A stretch of DNA of 64,000 bases. It comes from DASQBT01 sp049578545 (lineage in GTDB: Bacteria; Pseudomonadota; Gammaproteobacteria; Burkholderiales; Thiobacillaceae). Shown piece by piece: positions 1 through 8,090 of the stretch. Below the pieces are notes generated by a model. That model had not been told where the DNA came from and did no database searches. It saw only the letters and a list, made by a program, of their open reading frames with translations. The DNA lies in the NCBI GenBank assembly GCA_049578545.1, contig JBAUMF010000043.1, positions 1-64,000 on the forward strand. The letters are read 5' to 3'. Positions within the stretch are counted from its first letter, which is position 1. The number at the start of each line of letters is the position of its first letter. A program made the translations under genes and the position numbers.

Positions 1-587
1 CCACGCGGTTGGCCGCTCCGGTCCTGGACGGGGGTCGCGAGCCGGAGCACCGGTTTGTAGGGGACCTCCACCTGTCCGTGCTCGACGTTGAGATCGAGCG
101 GGGACATATAGATTTCGTCGGGTTTGAGCTGCATGGTCTTGCTGAAGGAATAGGGAGCCTTGTTCTGCAGCTGGTCCTTCGGTACCGGTGTGGGATGGCC
201 CGCCACATTGTTCACACGCACCCGTTCCAGTCCATCCTCATCGATCCACCGCACTTGGTCATACATTTTGTTGTAGGCGATGAGGGAAAGAAAAGCGGCT
301 TCCATGTTCTTCACCACACCGGCGTCGCCACCGTCAACGGCCAGGCGCACGGCATCACTGTCGGCGAATGTGCGTAACTGTTGCAGCGGTATCTGCATTC
401 CGCCATCCAGACGTCGAACGCCCAGGACGACCTTGCTGACCTCGTTGGAACGGACCAGATTCAACTCGCCTTCAATCCGCTGATGCCCCACATACCATGC
501 GCCACCAAGGATTAGCAGAGCAACAGGGATAAAGAGTACAGAAAACAGACGGAATGGGAACATGTCCCATTGCCTCACACTATTCAT
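1..587 (-). CDS. Membrane sensor protein, N-terminal part (cut by window edge)
   Basis: The frame begins with MNSVRQW and stays open to base 1, so about 195 residues are visible and the C-terminus lies outside the window. An AGGAGA ribosome site sits just before the ATG. A hydrophobic segment (about residues 10-30, FRLFSVLFIPVALLI) is followed by an extracytoplasmic region that ends with the pattern SPLDLNVEHG...PYKPVLRLATPV. That pattern is typical of double-Cache-like ligand sensors of histidine kinases, diguanylate cyclases and chemoreceptors. The output domain cannot be seen, so only the sensor role is supported. It probably senses a small periplasmic ligand. It reads away from the tRNA scar at 1094, so it may belong to a separate island or to the old chromosome flank. 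Confidence 0.75.
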   Translation of the reverse strand, partial: MNSVRQWDMFPFRLFSVLFIPVALLILGGAWYVGHQRIEGELNLVRSNEVSKVVLGVRRLDGGMQIPLQQLRTFADSDAVRLAVDGGDAGVVKNMEAAFLSLIAYNKMYDQVRWIDEDGLERVRVNNVAGHPTPVPKDQLQNKAPYSFSKTMQLKPDEIYMSPLDLNVEHGQVEVPYKPVLRLATPVQDRSGQPR

Positions 588-1093
588 GGTGGTCTCCTGA
601 ATATGAGTTCGCAGCGGGGTTATTGAGCCGGCCCTAACCCCGTGTTTCATTGAAGTGGCATCGACGCGGATATGCGCCTTCGTTGTGCCTAAAGGTGCTT
701 CTACCGGAAATACAAGAAGCTGGGTCAAACAACACGGACCCAATGAGGCCACGCTATACTTGATCTGAATTTGTGTACAGAGGATTATTTCTATGGCGCG
801 TTCAGACTAATTACCCCGTAGGTTGGTTACGTGGAGAATTGCGGGTAGGCAGATTAACCCGGCTGATGATTGTTGGGCGTTGTGGGTCCGCTGTTTGGCT
901 GATGTCGGACGGTCAGTTGCGAATCTTGGTTCTCTCGCAATGGCGGCTGTTGGCCGGTTTGCGACGATACGTTGATTGTTTCAAGTCGCCGCAAAAGGGA
1001 TTACCACTGTCGGAACGAGACGATTTAGCCAACAGTGCTTCCACTGTCGAAAACGTTCTGTAGAAGACTGTTCGAAACCGACTTTTGGCTCCC
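588..1093. other. Intergenic stretch, no supported gene
   Basis: Between the truncated sensor gene and the tRNA-like fragment I find no reading frame with a recognisable product. A 96-codon plus-strand frame (773-1063) has no family signature and no clear ribosome site. Minus-strand frames here read through the tRNA fragment and look spurious. The upstream regulatory region of the sensor gene must lie in the left part. Confidence 0.5.
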
Positions 1094-1138
1094 CTTCCCG
1101 AGCTGATGAAGAGGGTTCGACTCCCTTCGCCCCCTCCA
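1094..1138 (+). tRNA. 3'-half fragment of a tRNA-Gly-like gene (probable attachment-site scar)
   Basis: The fragment contains an anticodon-loop-like CTTCCCG, the stem piece AGCTG, a good T-arm (GAGGG, TTCGACT, CCCTT), an acceptor strand CGCCCCC, a U discriminator base and an encoded CCA. This resembles the 3' half of bacterial tRNA-Gly, the CCC isoacceptor most closely. The 5' half (acceptor 5' strand and D-arm) is absent upstream, so it is not a functional tRNA. Integrative elements that use a tRNA 3' end leave such copies at one boundary. No integrase gene is visible beside it in the window. Isoacceptor identity is from memory of the family and is moderately certain. Confidence 0.6.
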
Positions 1139-1311
1139 AAATGCTTGCTTGAGCCAATCATGTTCAGGCTGCCCGGATCTTGCTGCCTGTGGCGTTCCAC
1201 TTCCCCACTCCTTCGACCTTGTCTGCCAATGGCCAGCCTGACTGCGTTGCCACACTTGCATGAGCCAGTCAAACGTTGTGCCCGAGAACCTGGACTGTAC
1301 CAGTGCGAAGA
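1139..1311. other. Short spacer after the tRNA-like fragment
   Basis: No gene recognised. Overlapping minus-strand frames here read across the tRNA fragment and have no family signature, so they are treated as spurious. Confidence 0.4.
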
Positions 1312-2181
1312 TCAGCATGCTGAAGGAGGTTCACCACGTGGCTGTTCATCTTCGCCTCCCCGGTAAAAGTATGCGCCAAAGCTGATACTGAGAATGGCGT
1401 CCTTCCTGTCCGCATCAGCTGCCTGCAAACTAACTGCCCTCGCATTCAATTCGTCGAAGGCCCGAGTAGCCAGCGATCTGGCCTCCGCTTCGAGTTGGAG
1501 CAACGAATCCGGGCTCAGGCGGTCATAGTGAACGTATCGATCCAGCATGGGAGAATGCCCATCCAGCAGGTTATGACTACTCACGGCCAAATAGTCATGA
1601 GTACTCGCGCCAAAATGGGACAGCATTTCTTCCAAGCCTTCTGGCGGAATTAGGGCCTCTGTCACCAGTACAACCCTGTCCTCGTCATCGAGCTTTGCAA
1701 TTCCAAGCCGCAGCCATTCGTCCAGCACCACACGTGGACGGAAATCCTTGCTGACCGATTGGACAAGGTGCTCAAACGACAACTCGCCTCCCTCGCTCGC
1801 ATGTTTCTGCAACGGCACGGGATACCCATTTGACTCCAGGTACTGAGGCAAGCCTGTCCACATGGTCAGCAATTGCCCACCTAGTGATGCCGCCTGCGGG
1901 GGTGGCGCATCGGCGGCAATTTCGGCCCGCAGTCGTTTTATGTCCGGTCGGTGTATTCCAGTCAAGAGCGTCATCCGGCTATCCGTCTGGCCTTTGTCCT
2001 TCAGGGCAAAACTTTCGCTGGCAACCTCCACGTAGGCACGTTTCAGCAGGGATGCCATATAGGGATATTGAACACCGTATGACATCAGCAGCTTTACCAA
2101 CGGGCGAAGCAGATGACGAACTGCCGCGATGAGCGGCTGAGGCGGGGCAACGACTGAGGCAGCTGGACGCGCGCTGGACAT
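1312..2181 (-). CDS. DUF6502 family protein
   Basis: 289 residues. The N-terminal third carries the pattern of the DUF6502 family: LLRPLVKLLMSYGVQYPYMASLLKRAYVE, then QTDSRMTLLTGIHRPDIKRLR. This looks like a helical, DNA-binding-like segment with a conserved 'TDSR.SLLTG.HR' core. The remainder is an all-alpha region of unknown role with EEMLSHFG and EAEARSLATRAFDELNARA helices. There is no signal peptide, so it is probably cytoplasmic. Known members occur widely in proteobacteria and have no established function. It stands alone: the downstream neighbour is the tRNA scar, and the TPR gene upstream on the same strand is about 170 bp away. Function is unknown, and the family call is from recognisable sequence pattern only. 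Confidence 0.7.
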   Translation of the reverse strand: MSSARPAASVVAPPQPLIAAVRHLLRPLVKLLMSYGVQYPYMASLLKRAYVEVASESFALKDKGQTDSRMTLLTGIHRPDIKRLRAEIAADAPPPQAASLGGQLLTMWTGLPQYLESNGYPVPLQKHASEGGELSFEHLVQSVSKDFRPRVVLDEWLRLGIAKLDDEDRVVLVTEALIPPEGLEEMLSHFGASTHDYLAVSSHNLLDGHSPMLDRYVHYDRLSPDSLLQLEAEARSLATRAFDELNARAVSLQAADADRKDAILSISFGAYFYRGGEDEQPRGEPPSAC

Positions 2182-2354
2182 GGCTCAAGCCGGACGGGAA
2201 CAGAACACACGCATATCTATCTTGTAATCCGCCATTGATTGTGATTGCCGCAACCGCCCTCATCCTGAAGGAGATGATGGCTTAGGAGCTCACTCATAAG
2301 GTCCAATCCAAGGCTTGATCTGCGCAATATCCTGGCCTACGCTGCAGTGCCCTT

Positions 2355-3257
2355 CTACCTCTGACCGAGCTGAGCCAGTTCCTGCTCAGTCTGGTCGGCT
2401 TCCACTGGAGAACCGGCCTCAAGGTAGAGCATCCTCGCTTTCTTCAACGCGTTCATTGCCAGCGCAATCTTTCCCTGATCGCGCGCAAGCCAGCCCCTGT
2501 ATCGGCTTGCCACAGCCTGCCAATACCGGTCGCCCGCCTTTTCTTCAAGTGGCCTTCCCTCATTGATCAGCGCTTCAGCTTCGGCATACCTGCCCTGCAG
2601 GCGTCGCAGATTGCCCAGGTTCATCAGGTGCTTTCCCAGATGGTGGAAATGGCCGCCTGCACGATTAATTCGTATCGCTTCATCTAGTTCCTGTTCTGCA
2701 CCGATCCAGTCACCCTGCGCCTGCAGAATCAGTCCTATATTGTTGTGGGATGCCGACCGCTCCGCCGCATCAGGATTGATTGCCAGGGAAGAACGGTAGG
2801 CCTGGATCGCCTGACTTGCATAACCCTGGTCATAAAGCATCCCTGCCGTGTTGTGCAAGGCCGTTGCCAGACCTGGCATATCGTTGATCTGCCGCGCCAG
2901 ATTCAAGCCGATCTGCTGTGCCTGCCATGCCTCCTGCAGCCGGCCCAAACGACGGAGCGTCACGCCGAACCAGTTTTGCAGCAGCACCCTTTGGGGCGGA
3001 GTCAACTCGGTATTGTTCGCTGCAGTCAGGCTGGATAATGCAGTGCGAAAATCACCCGATTCATACTCGGCACGCCCGAGACAAATGAGTTGTCCACCAT
3101 CACCCGGGTTTGATGCAAGTGCAAGATGGGCATCCGCCATCGCCGTCGGATAATCAAATTTGGACAAGGCGAGGTTGCACGGATCGGTTGCCGCATAGGC
3201 ATTATTAATTGCGGTCACCAAACCAAGCATGTAAACAAGTAACCGAAAAGCATTCAT
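2355..3257 (-). CDS. Secreted tetratricopeptide-repeat protein
   Basis: 300 residues, starting with a short signal peptide (MNAFRLLVYMLGLVTAINNAYA, cleavage likely after AYA). The rest is a helical-repeat array. TPR-type motifs with W/L-G-Y/F-A-P spacing can be picked out at roughly residues 85-120, 125-160 (ALHNTAGMLYDQGYASQAIQAY), 168-200 (NNIGLILQAQGDWIGAEQ), 208-240 and 245-285 (YRGWLARDQGKIALAMNAL). TPR arrays bind partner proteins, and nothing here points to a particular partner. It lies 35 bp downstream of the RNase T2 gene on the same strand, so the two may be co-transcribed. It is probably periplasmic. Confidence 0.75.
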   Translation of the reverse strand: MNAFRLLVYMLGLVTAINNAYAATDPCNLALSKFDYPTAMADAHLALASNPGDGGQLICLGRAEYESGDFRTALSSLTAANNTELTPPQRVLLQNWFGVTLRRLGRLQEAWQAQQIGLNLARQINDMPGLATALHNTAGMLYDQGYASQAIQAYRSSLAINPDAAERSASHNNIGLILQAQGDWIGAEQELDEAIRINRAGGHFHHLGKHLMNLGNLRRLQGRYAEAEALINEGRPLEEKAGDRYWQAVASRYRGWLARDQGKIALAMNALKKARMLYLEAGSPVEADQTEQELAQLGQR

Positions 3258-3292
3258 TTGCAGATATTCAATTCGTTTAAGGGTGAGGAAAA

Positions 3293-4045
3293 CTAGGGCC
3301 GGTCAATGTAGGCACGGCCTGCCGGGCAGCCGGAGTTGTAGTTCTTGACACCTGCTGAGCGGAACGGCAAAGGCTTGCCCGGACCGCCCGTCACCGGGTC
3401 CTTCTCAAAATAGATGCGGATTTCGCTCAGCATTGGGCGTCCACCGCCGCGCGGCGACCGGCAATCAAATATCGTCGCTTCGGTCAGCTGTGGATCTGCC
3501 TGGCTTAGTCTGGCACGTATTTGGACCAGCGGAATTTCGTTCCCTGCCGACGACAAGATCTGTCGGCCCAATGCATGATTTGCACGATCAACCAATTCGA
3601 CGGCGCGGCTGAAATAGGCGTCCGCCCCCATTCCTGAGCAGGTTCCGTGTTTTGCCCACTCATACCGGTCAAGGCAGTCGGATATCCCGGGCATGACATC
3701 TGCCAGGTGCCGTCGTGTAAGCGAGGAGAGCGGAACAACATCCATCCGGCAAAACCGGCCACCCTCATGCTGATCCTTGCCACACCAGACCGGATGGTGT
3801 CGATCCAACCGGCTGGGCCAAAGACCATGAAGTGTGAGCGGTTGGGATCGAAACTCTGCATCGGTCAATTGATTGCACTGGCGAGAGTGCCTGACCCTGC
3901 CGGGGCCCTCTTCGCAAAATGCAGGTGCCAGGGAAAGGGATAGGGTGTAGTAGTTGAAGGTGGGTGGCGCAACCCGGAAAAGCAAACCTCCGGCAGAAGT
4001 CCCTGCTGATATAAGCAATAAAGCGAGGAGAAAGGTTTTTTTCAT
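3293..4045 (-). CDS. Ribonuclease T2 family protein, secreted
   Basis: 250 residues with a clear signal peptide (MKKTFLLALLLISAGTSAGG). Both conserved active-site blocks of the RNase T2 family are present. CAS1 is LTLHGLWPS, with the catalytic histidine at about residue 73. CAS2 is YEWAKHGTCSG, with glutamate at about 129 and histidine at about 133. Several cysteines (CEEGPG, RQC, WCGK, RFCR, SDC, GTCS, FDC, GCPAG) could form disulfides, which fits a periplasmic or extracellular location. The enzyme should cleave RNA non-specifically through a 2',3'-cyclic phosphate, as in the RNase I group. The TPR gene follows in the same direction after 35 bp. Family assignment is firm. Physiological role (nutrient scavenging, tRNA cleavage) is inference. 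Confidence 0.9.
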   Translation of the reverse strand: MKKTFLLALLLISAGTSAGGLLFRVAPPTFNYYTLSLSLAPAFCEEGPGRVRHSRQCNQLTDAEFRSQPLTLHGLWPSRLDRHHPVWCGKDQHEGGRFCRMDVVPLSSLTRRHLADVMPGISDCLDRYEWAKHGTCSGMGADAYFSRAVELVDRANHALGRQILSSAGNEIPLVQIRARLSQADPQLTEATIFDCRSPRGGGRPMLSEIRIYFEKDPVTGGPGKPLPFRSAGVKNYNSGCPAGRAYIDRP

Positions 4046-4119
4046 GGCCTTAGTTTATCCGAGGGGTCAATACATTACGGTAAAATGCGCTTAATTGTGC
4101 GCTATTTTGGAGTTCTATT

Positions 4120-5043
4120 ATGTCTATGGCCGATCGCGATGGCCTGATCTGGTATGACGGAAAAATGGTCAATTGGCGCGATGCCACCACCCATGTTCTG
4201 ACCCATACCCTGCACTACGGCATGGGAGTATTTGAAGGCGTACGCGCCTACAAGACCGACAAGGGAACGGCTATTTTCCGTTTGCAGGACCATACCGACC
4301 GTCTGTTCCGCTCTGCCCACATCCTGGGAATGAAGATGCCCCACTCCCGGGAAGTCATAAACGAAGCACAGTGTGCAGCCGTGCGCGAAAACAAGCTGGA
4401 ATCCGCTTATATCCGACCCATGGCATTTTACGGCGCCGAGGCGATGGGCATATCGGCCAAAACCCTTTCCACCCATGTCATCGTCGCCGCCTGGACATGG
4501 GGCGCCTACCTTGGACAGGAAGCTCTGGATCACGGTATCAGGGTCAAAATTTCCTCCTTCAGCCGGCACCACGTCAACGTCACCATGTGCAAGGCCAAGG
4601 CCAACGGCAATTACATGAACTCCATCCTCGCCCACCGCGAAGCAGAACAGGATGGCTACCAGGAGGCCCTGTTGCTGGATGTGGACGGCTTTGTCGCTGA
4701 AGGCTCGGGAGAAAATGTCTTTATTGTTCGCCGCGGCAAGCTCTACACCCCCGACCTCACCTCTGCCCTCGAAGGCATCACCCGCGATACCATCGTGCAG
4801 CTGGCGGCGGAAGAAGGTCTGCAGGTGATCGAGAAGCGGATTACGCGGGACGAAGTCTATTCTGCCGATGAAGCCTTTTTTACCGGCACGGCGGCGGAAG
4901 TCACCCCGATTCGCGAACTGGACAATCGCGTTATCGGCAAAGGCGACCGCGGTCCAGTTACCGCACGTTTGCAGAAACGTTATTTCGACTGCGTGACTGG
5001 CAGAGATGTCAAACATCTCGATTGGCTGACTTACATCGCCTGA
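4120..5043 (+). CDS. ilvE: Branched-chain amino-acid aminotransferase
   Basis: 307 residues, the normal length for class IV PLP aminotransferases of the IlvE type. It transfers the amino group between glutamate and the 2-oxo acids of leucine, isoleucine and valine, the last step of their biosynthesis in the cytoplasm. The N-terminus has THTLHYGMGVFEGVRAY, with the substrate-binding segment. The PLP lysine is K160 in KAKANGNYMNS. The EGSGENVF block (phosphate binding) and FFTGTAAEVTPI near the end complete the family pattern. The ATG at 4120 follows a GGAG ribosome site. A CHCC zinc-finger protein gene follows after 18 bp and is often found next to ilvE in betaproteobacteria. Confidence 0.96.
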   Translation: MSMADRDGLIWYDGKMVNWRDATTHVLTHTLHYGMGVFEGVRAYKTDKGTAIFRLQDHTDRLFRSAHILGMKMPHSREVINEAQCAAVRENKLESAYIRPMAFYGAEAMGISAKTLSTHVIVAAWTWGAYLGQEALDHGIRVKISSFSRHHVNVTMCKAKANGNYMNSILAHREAEQDGYQEALLLDVDGFVAEGSGENVFIVRRGKLYTPDLTSALEGITRDTIVQLAAEEGLQVIEKRITRDEVYSADEAFFTGTAAEVTPIRELDNRVIGKGDRGPVTARLQKRYFDCVTGRDVKHLDWLTYIA

Positions 5044-5061
5044 CAGGGGGTACAATTAACC

Positions 5062-5277
5062 ATGGTGGAACAACACGATCAAATGCACACTCAACGCCTG
5101 GTTGAGGTGAGAAGCAGTGATCTGCCATTGCACTGCCCATTGCCGCAGGATGCTGTCTGGAATGCCCACCCCAGGGTTTACCTGCCGATTGAAAAGACCG
5201 GTGAAGCATTGTGTCCCTATTGTGGCACTTACTACAAATTGATCGGCGGACCTGCCAGTGATCACGGCACTCATTAA
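5062..5277 (+). CDS. CHCC-type zinc-finger domain protein
   Basis: 71 residues. The pattern LPLHCPLPQ ... HPRVYLPIE ... ALCPYCGTYYKL matches small zinc-finger proteins related to the C-terminal CHCC domain of the complex I subunit NDUFS6. Metal ligands are likely C25, H36 and the C-P-Y-C pair near residue 51. These proteins are commonly encoded directly after ilvE in betaproteobacteria, and their role is not settled. The gene starts 18 bp after ilvE and ends 18 bp before the DUF302 gene, so all three may share a transcript. Confidence 0.85.
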   Translation: MVEQHDQMHTQRLVEVRSSDLPLHCPLPQDAVWNAHPRVYLPIEKTGEALCPYCGTYYKLIGGPASDHGTH

Positions 5278-5295
5278 TCTACAGGGAGCTACGTA

Positions 5296-5826
5296 ATGAA
5301 TATCAAATTTATTGCACTTGTCAGCGGATTTGCACTGAGTCTGTCTGCTCACGCTGGCCAGACGACAACAACCAAGGATATGCAGTCATCCATGGAACAA
5401 ATGGCGGCGGCCCAGAGCAGGATGATGCAGGCCATGATGCTCGAGAAACAAAGCAGACTGAACTTCGATGATACCGTTGCAGCTTTGCAGAGGAACGCGC
5501 AGGCGCGAGGCTGGAAGATTGCGGGGGTATTCGACATGCAGGATGCCATGCGCAAGGCGGGACACAATGATGCCAAACCCATGAAGATGATTGGCATGTG
5601 CCCGCAGCCCCAGGTGGAAGCATTGCTCAAAGCGCAGCAGGCGGCTCACATGCCCCCCGGCGGCATCAGTTGCCGTTATAGCGTTTATGAAGGACTGGAT
5701 GGAAAAGTGTATGTAATGCGCTTCAATACCGCCCTGCTTGCAAAAATGGCCAAGGGCGATGTTGCAGCTGCATTGAATAACTTCGACAAGGAAGAAGACG
5801 CAGTAATGGCGGGGGTCATTCGCTGA
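5296..5826 (+). CDS. Periplasmic DUF302 domain protein
   Basis: 176 residues, with signal peptide MNIKFIALVSGFALSLSAHAG. A Met/Gln-rich helix (SSMEQMAAAQSRMMQAMMLEKQSR) is followed by a DUF302 domain: FDDTVAALQRNAQARGWKIAGVFDMQDAMRKAG ... KMIGMCPQPQVEALLKA ... ISCRYSVYEGLDGKVYVMRFNTALLAKM. DUF302 proteins have a small alpha/beta fold and are found near redox and metal genes, but their function is unknown. A good ribosome site (AGGGAGC) precedes the ATG at 5296. The gene overlaps or abuts the following NTF2-like frame. Confidence 0.85.
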   Translation: MNIKFIALVSGFALSLSAHAGQTTTTKDMQSSMEQMAAAQSRMMQAMMLEKQSRLNFDDTVAALQRNAQARGWKIAGVFDMQDAMRKAGHNDAKPMKMIGMCPQPQVEALLKAQQAAHMPPGGISCRYSVYEGLDGKVYVMRFNTALLAKMAKGDVAAALNNFDKEEDAVMAGVIR

Positions 5827-6233
5827 ATCCACCCCGACTCGACAGTCCAGCAGCGGTTGAAACCGCGTTCTACCACGCATTCAAAGCGGCAGATATCACC
5901 TTGATGATGTCGCTTTGGGCGCCAACAAATGAAATCCTCTGTGTTCACCCGCGGTCGGCCGCGTTAGTCGGATATCAAGCCATCCAGCAGGGCTGGGCCC
6001 ACATTTTTGCCGGCGGTCCGATACAGATTGAAGCACCATTGCTTCACAGCCATCAGGATGATCATATTGCCTGGCATGGCATCGAGGAACGCTTGACCCA
6101 GGTGCGGGGCGGCCTGGTCACCACGTTATTTGCCAGTCACCTGTATGTAAAAACGCAGGAGGGCTGGAGGCTGCATCTGCACCACGCCAGCCCCTCAGCG
6201 CCAATCGTATCCGACGCAGCAAAGTTACACTAA
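5823..6233 (+). CDS. NTF2-like (SnoaL/DUF4440-type) protein
   Basis: The conserved part reads AVETAFYHAFKAADITLMMSLWAPTNEILCVHPRSAALVGYQAIQQGWAHIF, then GGLVTTLFASHLYVKTQEGWRLHLHHAS. This is the cone-shaped NTF2-like fold of small ligand-binding or enzyme-like proteins with unknown substrate. The AFYHAF helix is part of the fold, so translation should start upstream of the TTG at 5901 and ATG at 5904. The only nearby in-frame candidate is a CTG at 5823 that overlaps the DUF302 stop by four bases, so translational coupling is likely. If only standard starts are allowed, the annotated gene would begin at 5901 and lose the first helix. It is convergent with hemN, six bases away. Confidence 0.75.
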   Translation: MNPPRLDSPAAVETAFYHAFKAADITLMMSLWAPTNEILCVHPRSAALVGYQAIQQGWAHIFAGGPIQIEAPLLHSHQDDHIAWHGIEERLTQVRGGLVTTLFASHLYVKTQEGWRLHLHHASPSAPIVSDAAKLH

Positions 6234-6239
6234 ATTGGC

Positions 6240-7607
6240 TTAAGCCGTTTTGGAGTAACGCGGTTGTTCCTGCGCACCCTTGCTGTGCAGATAGGCATCG
6301 AAACACATGGCAATGTTGCGCAGAAACAGTCGACCCAGGTTGGTTACCTGAATCAGGTTGGCGCTGAGCGTCACCAGCCCGTCCTTCTCGAGTGGATCAA
6401 GAAACTGCAGGCTGTCAGCAAAATAGGTTTCAAAATCAATGTTCCAGCGCCGAGCGATTTTTTCCTTTTCCAGTTCAAGATCGCACATCAATTCAGTGAT
6501 CACATCGCGACGAATGCGGTCATCCCGGCTCAAGCGATAGCCCTTTTCGGTCGCCAGATCGCCCTGGTCAATTTTCTTCTGATACGCCACCAGACGTTTT
6601 TCATTCTGTGCGTAAACCGTTTCGGTCTGGCTGATGGCGGATGCGCCGAATGCATAGATATCAGCATGGCGATGCGTGGTATATCCCTGGAAATTACGCC
6701 ATAGCGTCTTGTTACGCTGTGCCTGAACGATTGAATCGTCTGGCTTGGCAAAATGGTCCATCCCAATATGCACATAACCCTTTTCCTCCAGGGTATGCAA
6801 AATCAACTCCTGCATGGCCATGCGGGTTTCGAAGTCGGGCAGATCCGATTCCAGAATCAGCTTCTGGTGTTTCTTCATCCAGGGCACATGGGCGTAGCCG
6901 AAGACCGCCAGGCGATCGGGATTGATCCGACTGATTTCGGCAAGCGTATGTCGATAGGTATCCAGGGTCTGATGGGGCAGCCCGGTCATCAGATCAAGAT
7001 TGATGCTAGCAAACCCTTCCTTGCGGAACCAGCCGTAAACCTCTTCAACCAGCGACAGTGGCTGCACGCGGTTGACCGACTTCTGCACGGTTTCATCCAG
7101 ATCCTGCACACCGATGCTGGCGCGGTTGAATCCACTTTCACGCAAGGCAATCACATGCTCCCGGGTCAGGCCGCGCGGGTCGACCTCCACCGCCACCTCT
7201 GCATCGGGTGCAAAGTGGAAGCGCTTGCGAATGTGGGCGGCAAGCCGCCGAATATCCTGCGGATGGAGGTAGGTGGGCGTACCTCCGCCCCAATGCATCT
7301 GCACCACGTTTCGGCTGCTGTAGGCAAGCGCGGCCACACGGTCGATTTCCGCCATCAGGTAGACAAGATACTGGTCTGCCTTGGCGTAATTGCCCGTAGC
7401 CACCATGTTGCAACCGCAGTAATAGCAAAGCGTGTCGCAAAACGGAATGTGGACATAGAGGGAAATGGGCCGTGTCGATTCCTGGCTTTGAATCAGTTCA
7501 TCCTGCCAGTAGGCCGGGCCAAACGTGTCGCTGAAATGTGGCGCAGGAGGATAGGAGGTATAGCGGGGGCCAGGCTTGCTGTATTTGGCGAGTAGGTTCA
7601 GATCCAT
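6240..7607 (-). CDS. hemN: Oxygen-independent coproporphyrinogen III oxidase
   Basis: 455 residues, the full length for HemN. It is a radical-SAM enzyme that decarboxylates coproporphyrinogen III to protoporphyrinogen IX in heme synthesis without oxygen. The N-terminus has KYSKPGPRYTSYPPAP. The iron-sulfur motif CxxxCxxC is at C57, C61 and C64, followed by GC (C66). GGGTPTYL and the segment VEVDPRGLT follow in the usual order. The C-terminal HemN domain includes RRDVITELMCDLEL and GLVTLSANLIQVTNLGRLFLRNIAMCFD. The real HemN tail, with NIAM.FD, separates it from HemN-like HemW proteins. The gene is monocistronic here, ending six bases from the NTF2-like gene. Its presence suggests growth with low or no oxygen. 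Confidence 0.96.
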   Translation of the reverse strand: MDLNLLAKYSKPGPRYTSYPPAPHFSDTFGPAYWQDELIQSQESTRPISLYVHIPFCDTLCYYCGCNMVATGNYAKADQYLVYLMAEIDRVAALAYSSRNVVQMHWGGGTPTYLHPQDIRRLAAHIRKRFHFAPDAEVAVEVDPRGLTREHVIALRESGFNRASIGVQDLDETVQKSVNRVQPLSLVEEVYGWFRKEGFASINLDLMTGLPHQTLDTYRHTLAEISRINPDRLAVFGYAHVPWMKKHQKLILESDLPDFETRMAMQELILHTLEEKGYVHIGMDHFAKPDDSIVQAQRNKTLWRNFQGYTTHRHADIYAFGASAISQTETVYAQNEKRLVAYQKKIDQGDLATEKGYRLSRDDRIRRDVITELMCDLELEKEKIARRWNIDFETYFADSLQFLDPLEKDGLVTLSANLIQVTNLGRLFLRNIAMCFDAYLHSKGAQEQPRYSKTA

Positions 7608-7680
7608 GAGAGGGCCACAGTTGCGAGATGATTGATGACAACGGCAAAATAAATAACAGACTTTATCATCCTAATTTATT

Positions 7681-7915
7681 CTATTTCTTTTGTCCAGCAA
7701 CGGCATTCTTATCCAACGAAGCAGGTTTAGCTTTCCTTGAAACAAAGCGGCCGCCATAAATGAAGCGGATTCGGCGCGGATGCCAGCTTGCTTCCACCCG
7801 GCCGCCATGGGCCTCGAAATCGATCTGGTGATAGCCAGCCCCAGACCAGCGTTCGATAGGATAGAACAGCAGCAAACAGCAGACTGATCCGGGCATTGAT
7901 GGAAAGCGGGCTCAC
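7681..7915 (-). pseudogene. Internally deleted, frameshifted heavy-metal sensor kinase remnant
   Basis: A GTG at 7915 would start SPLSINARISLLFAA, which matches the N-terminus of heavy-metal sensor kinases such as the intact one at 20094-21509 (ALSLTSRISLLFA). Right after this, the reading frames switch to pieces of the far C-terminal ATPase domain: NAGLGLAIT in one frame, then FEAHGGRVEASWHPRRIRF in another. These correspond to the G2 box and the 'EAHGG' segment at the end of such kinases. The middle (sensor loop, HAMP, His box, N box, about 400 residues) is missing. This is the expected partner of the broken response regulator at 14508-15195. No functional product is possible. Confidence 0.7.
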
Positions 7916-8090
7916 GGCGTACCGTCGCTCGGTGTATTCAGGTTGGCGTCTCCAACCTCGCACAGTCCGTTCATGATCCATGTCAAGCCTCCTTGTCCAA
8001 TCCTTTGCAGGGCCTTACAGCGGCCAAGAAATAAGTTTGGGACGTCATGGAGGGCTGGCCCCGGCAGTTCAGCCAGCCAGGAGAAATGTC

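Noticed and set aside
773..1063. 96-codon plus-strand frame as a gene
   Set aside because: No family signature, no ribosome site, and it runs into the tRNA-like scar region.
913..1318. Two overlapping minus-strand frames near the tRNA fragment
   Set aside because: They read antisense through the tRNA sequence and have no conserved pattern, a common artefact.
7608..7680. FNR-like box upstream of hemN
   Set aside because: A partial TTGTC-N4-ATCAT match has three mismatches to TTGAT-N4-ATCAA; too weak.
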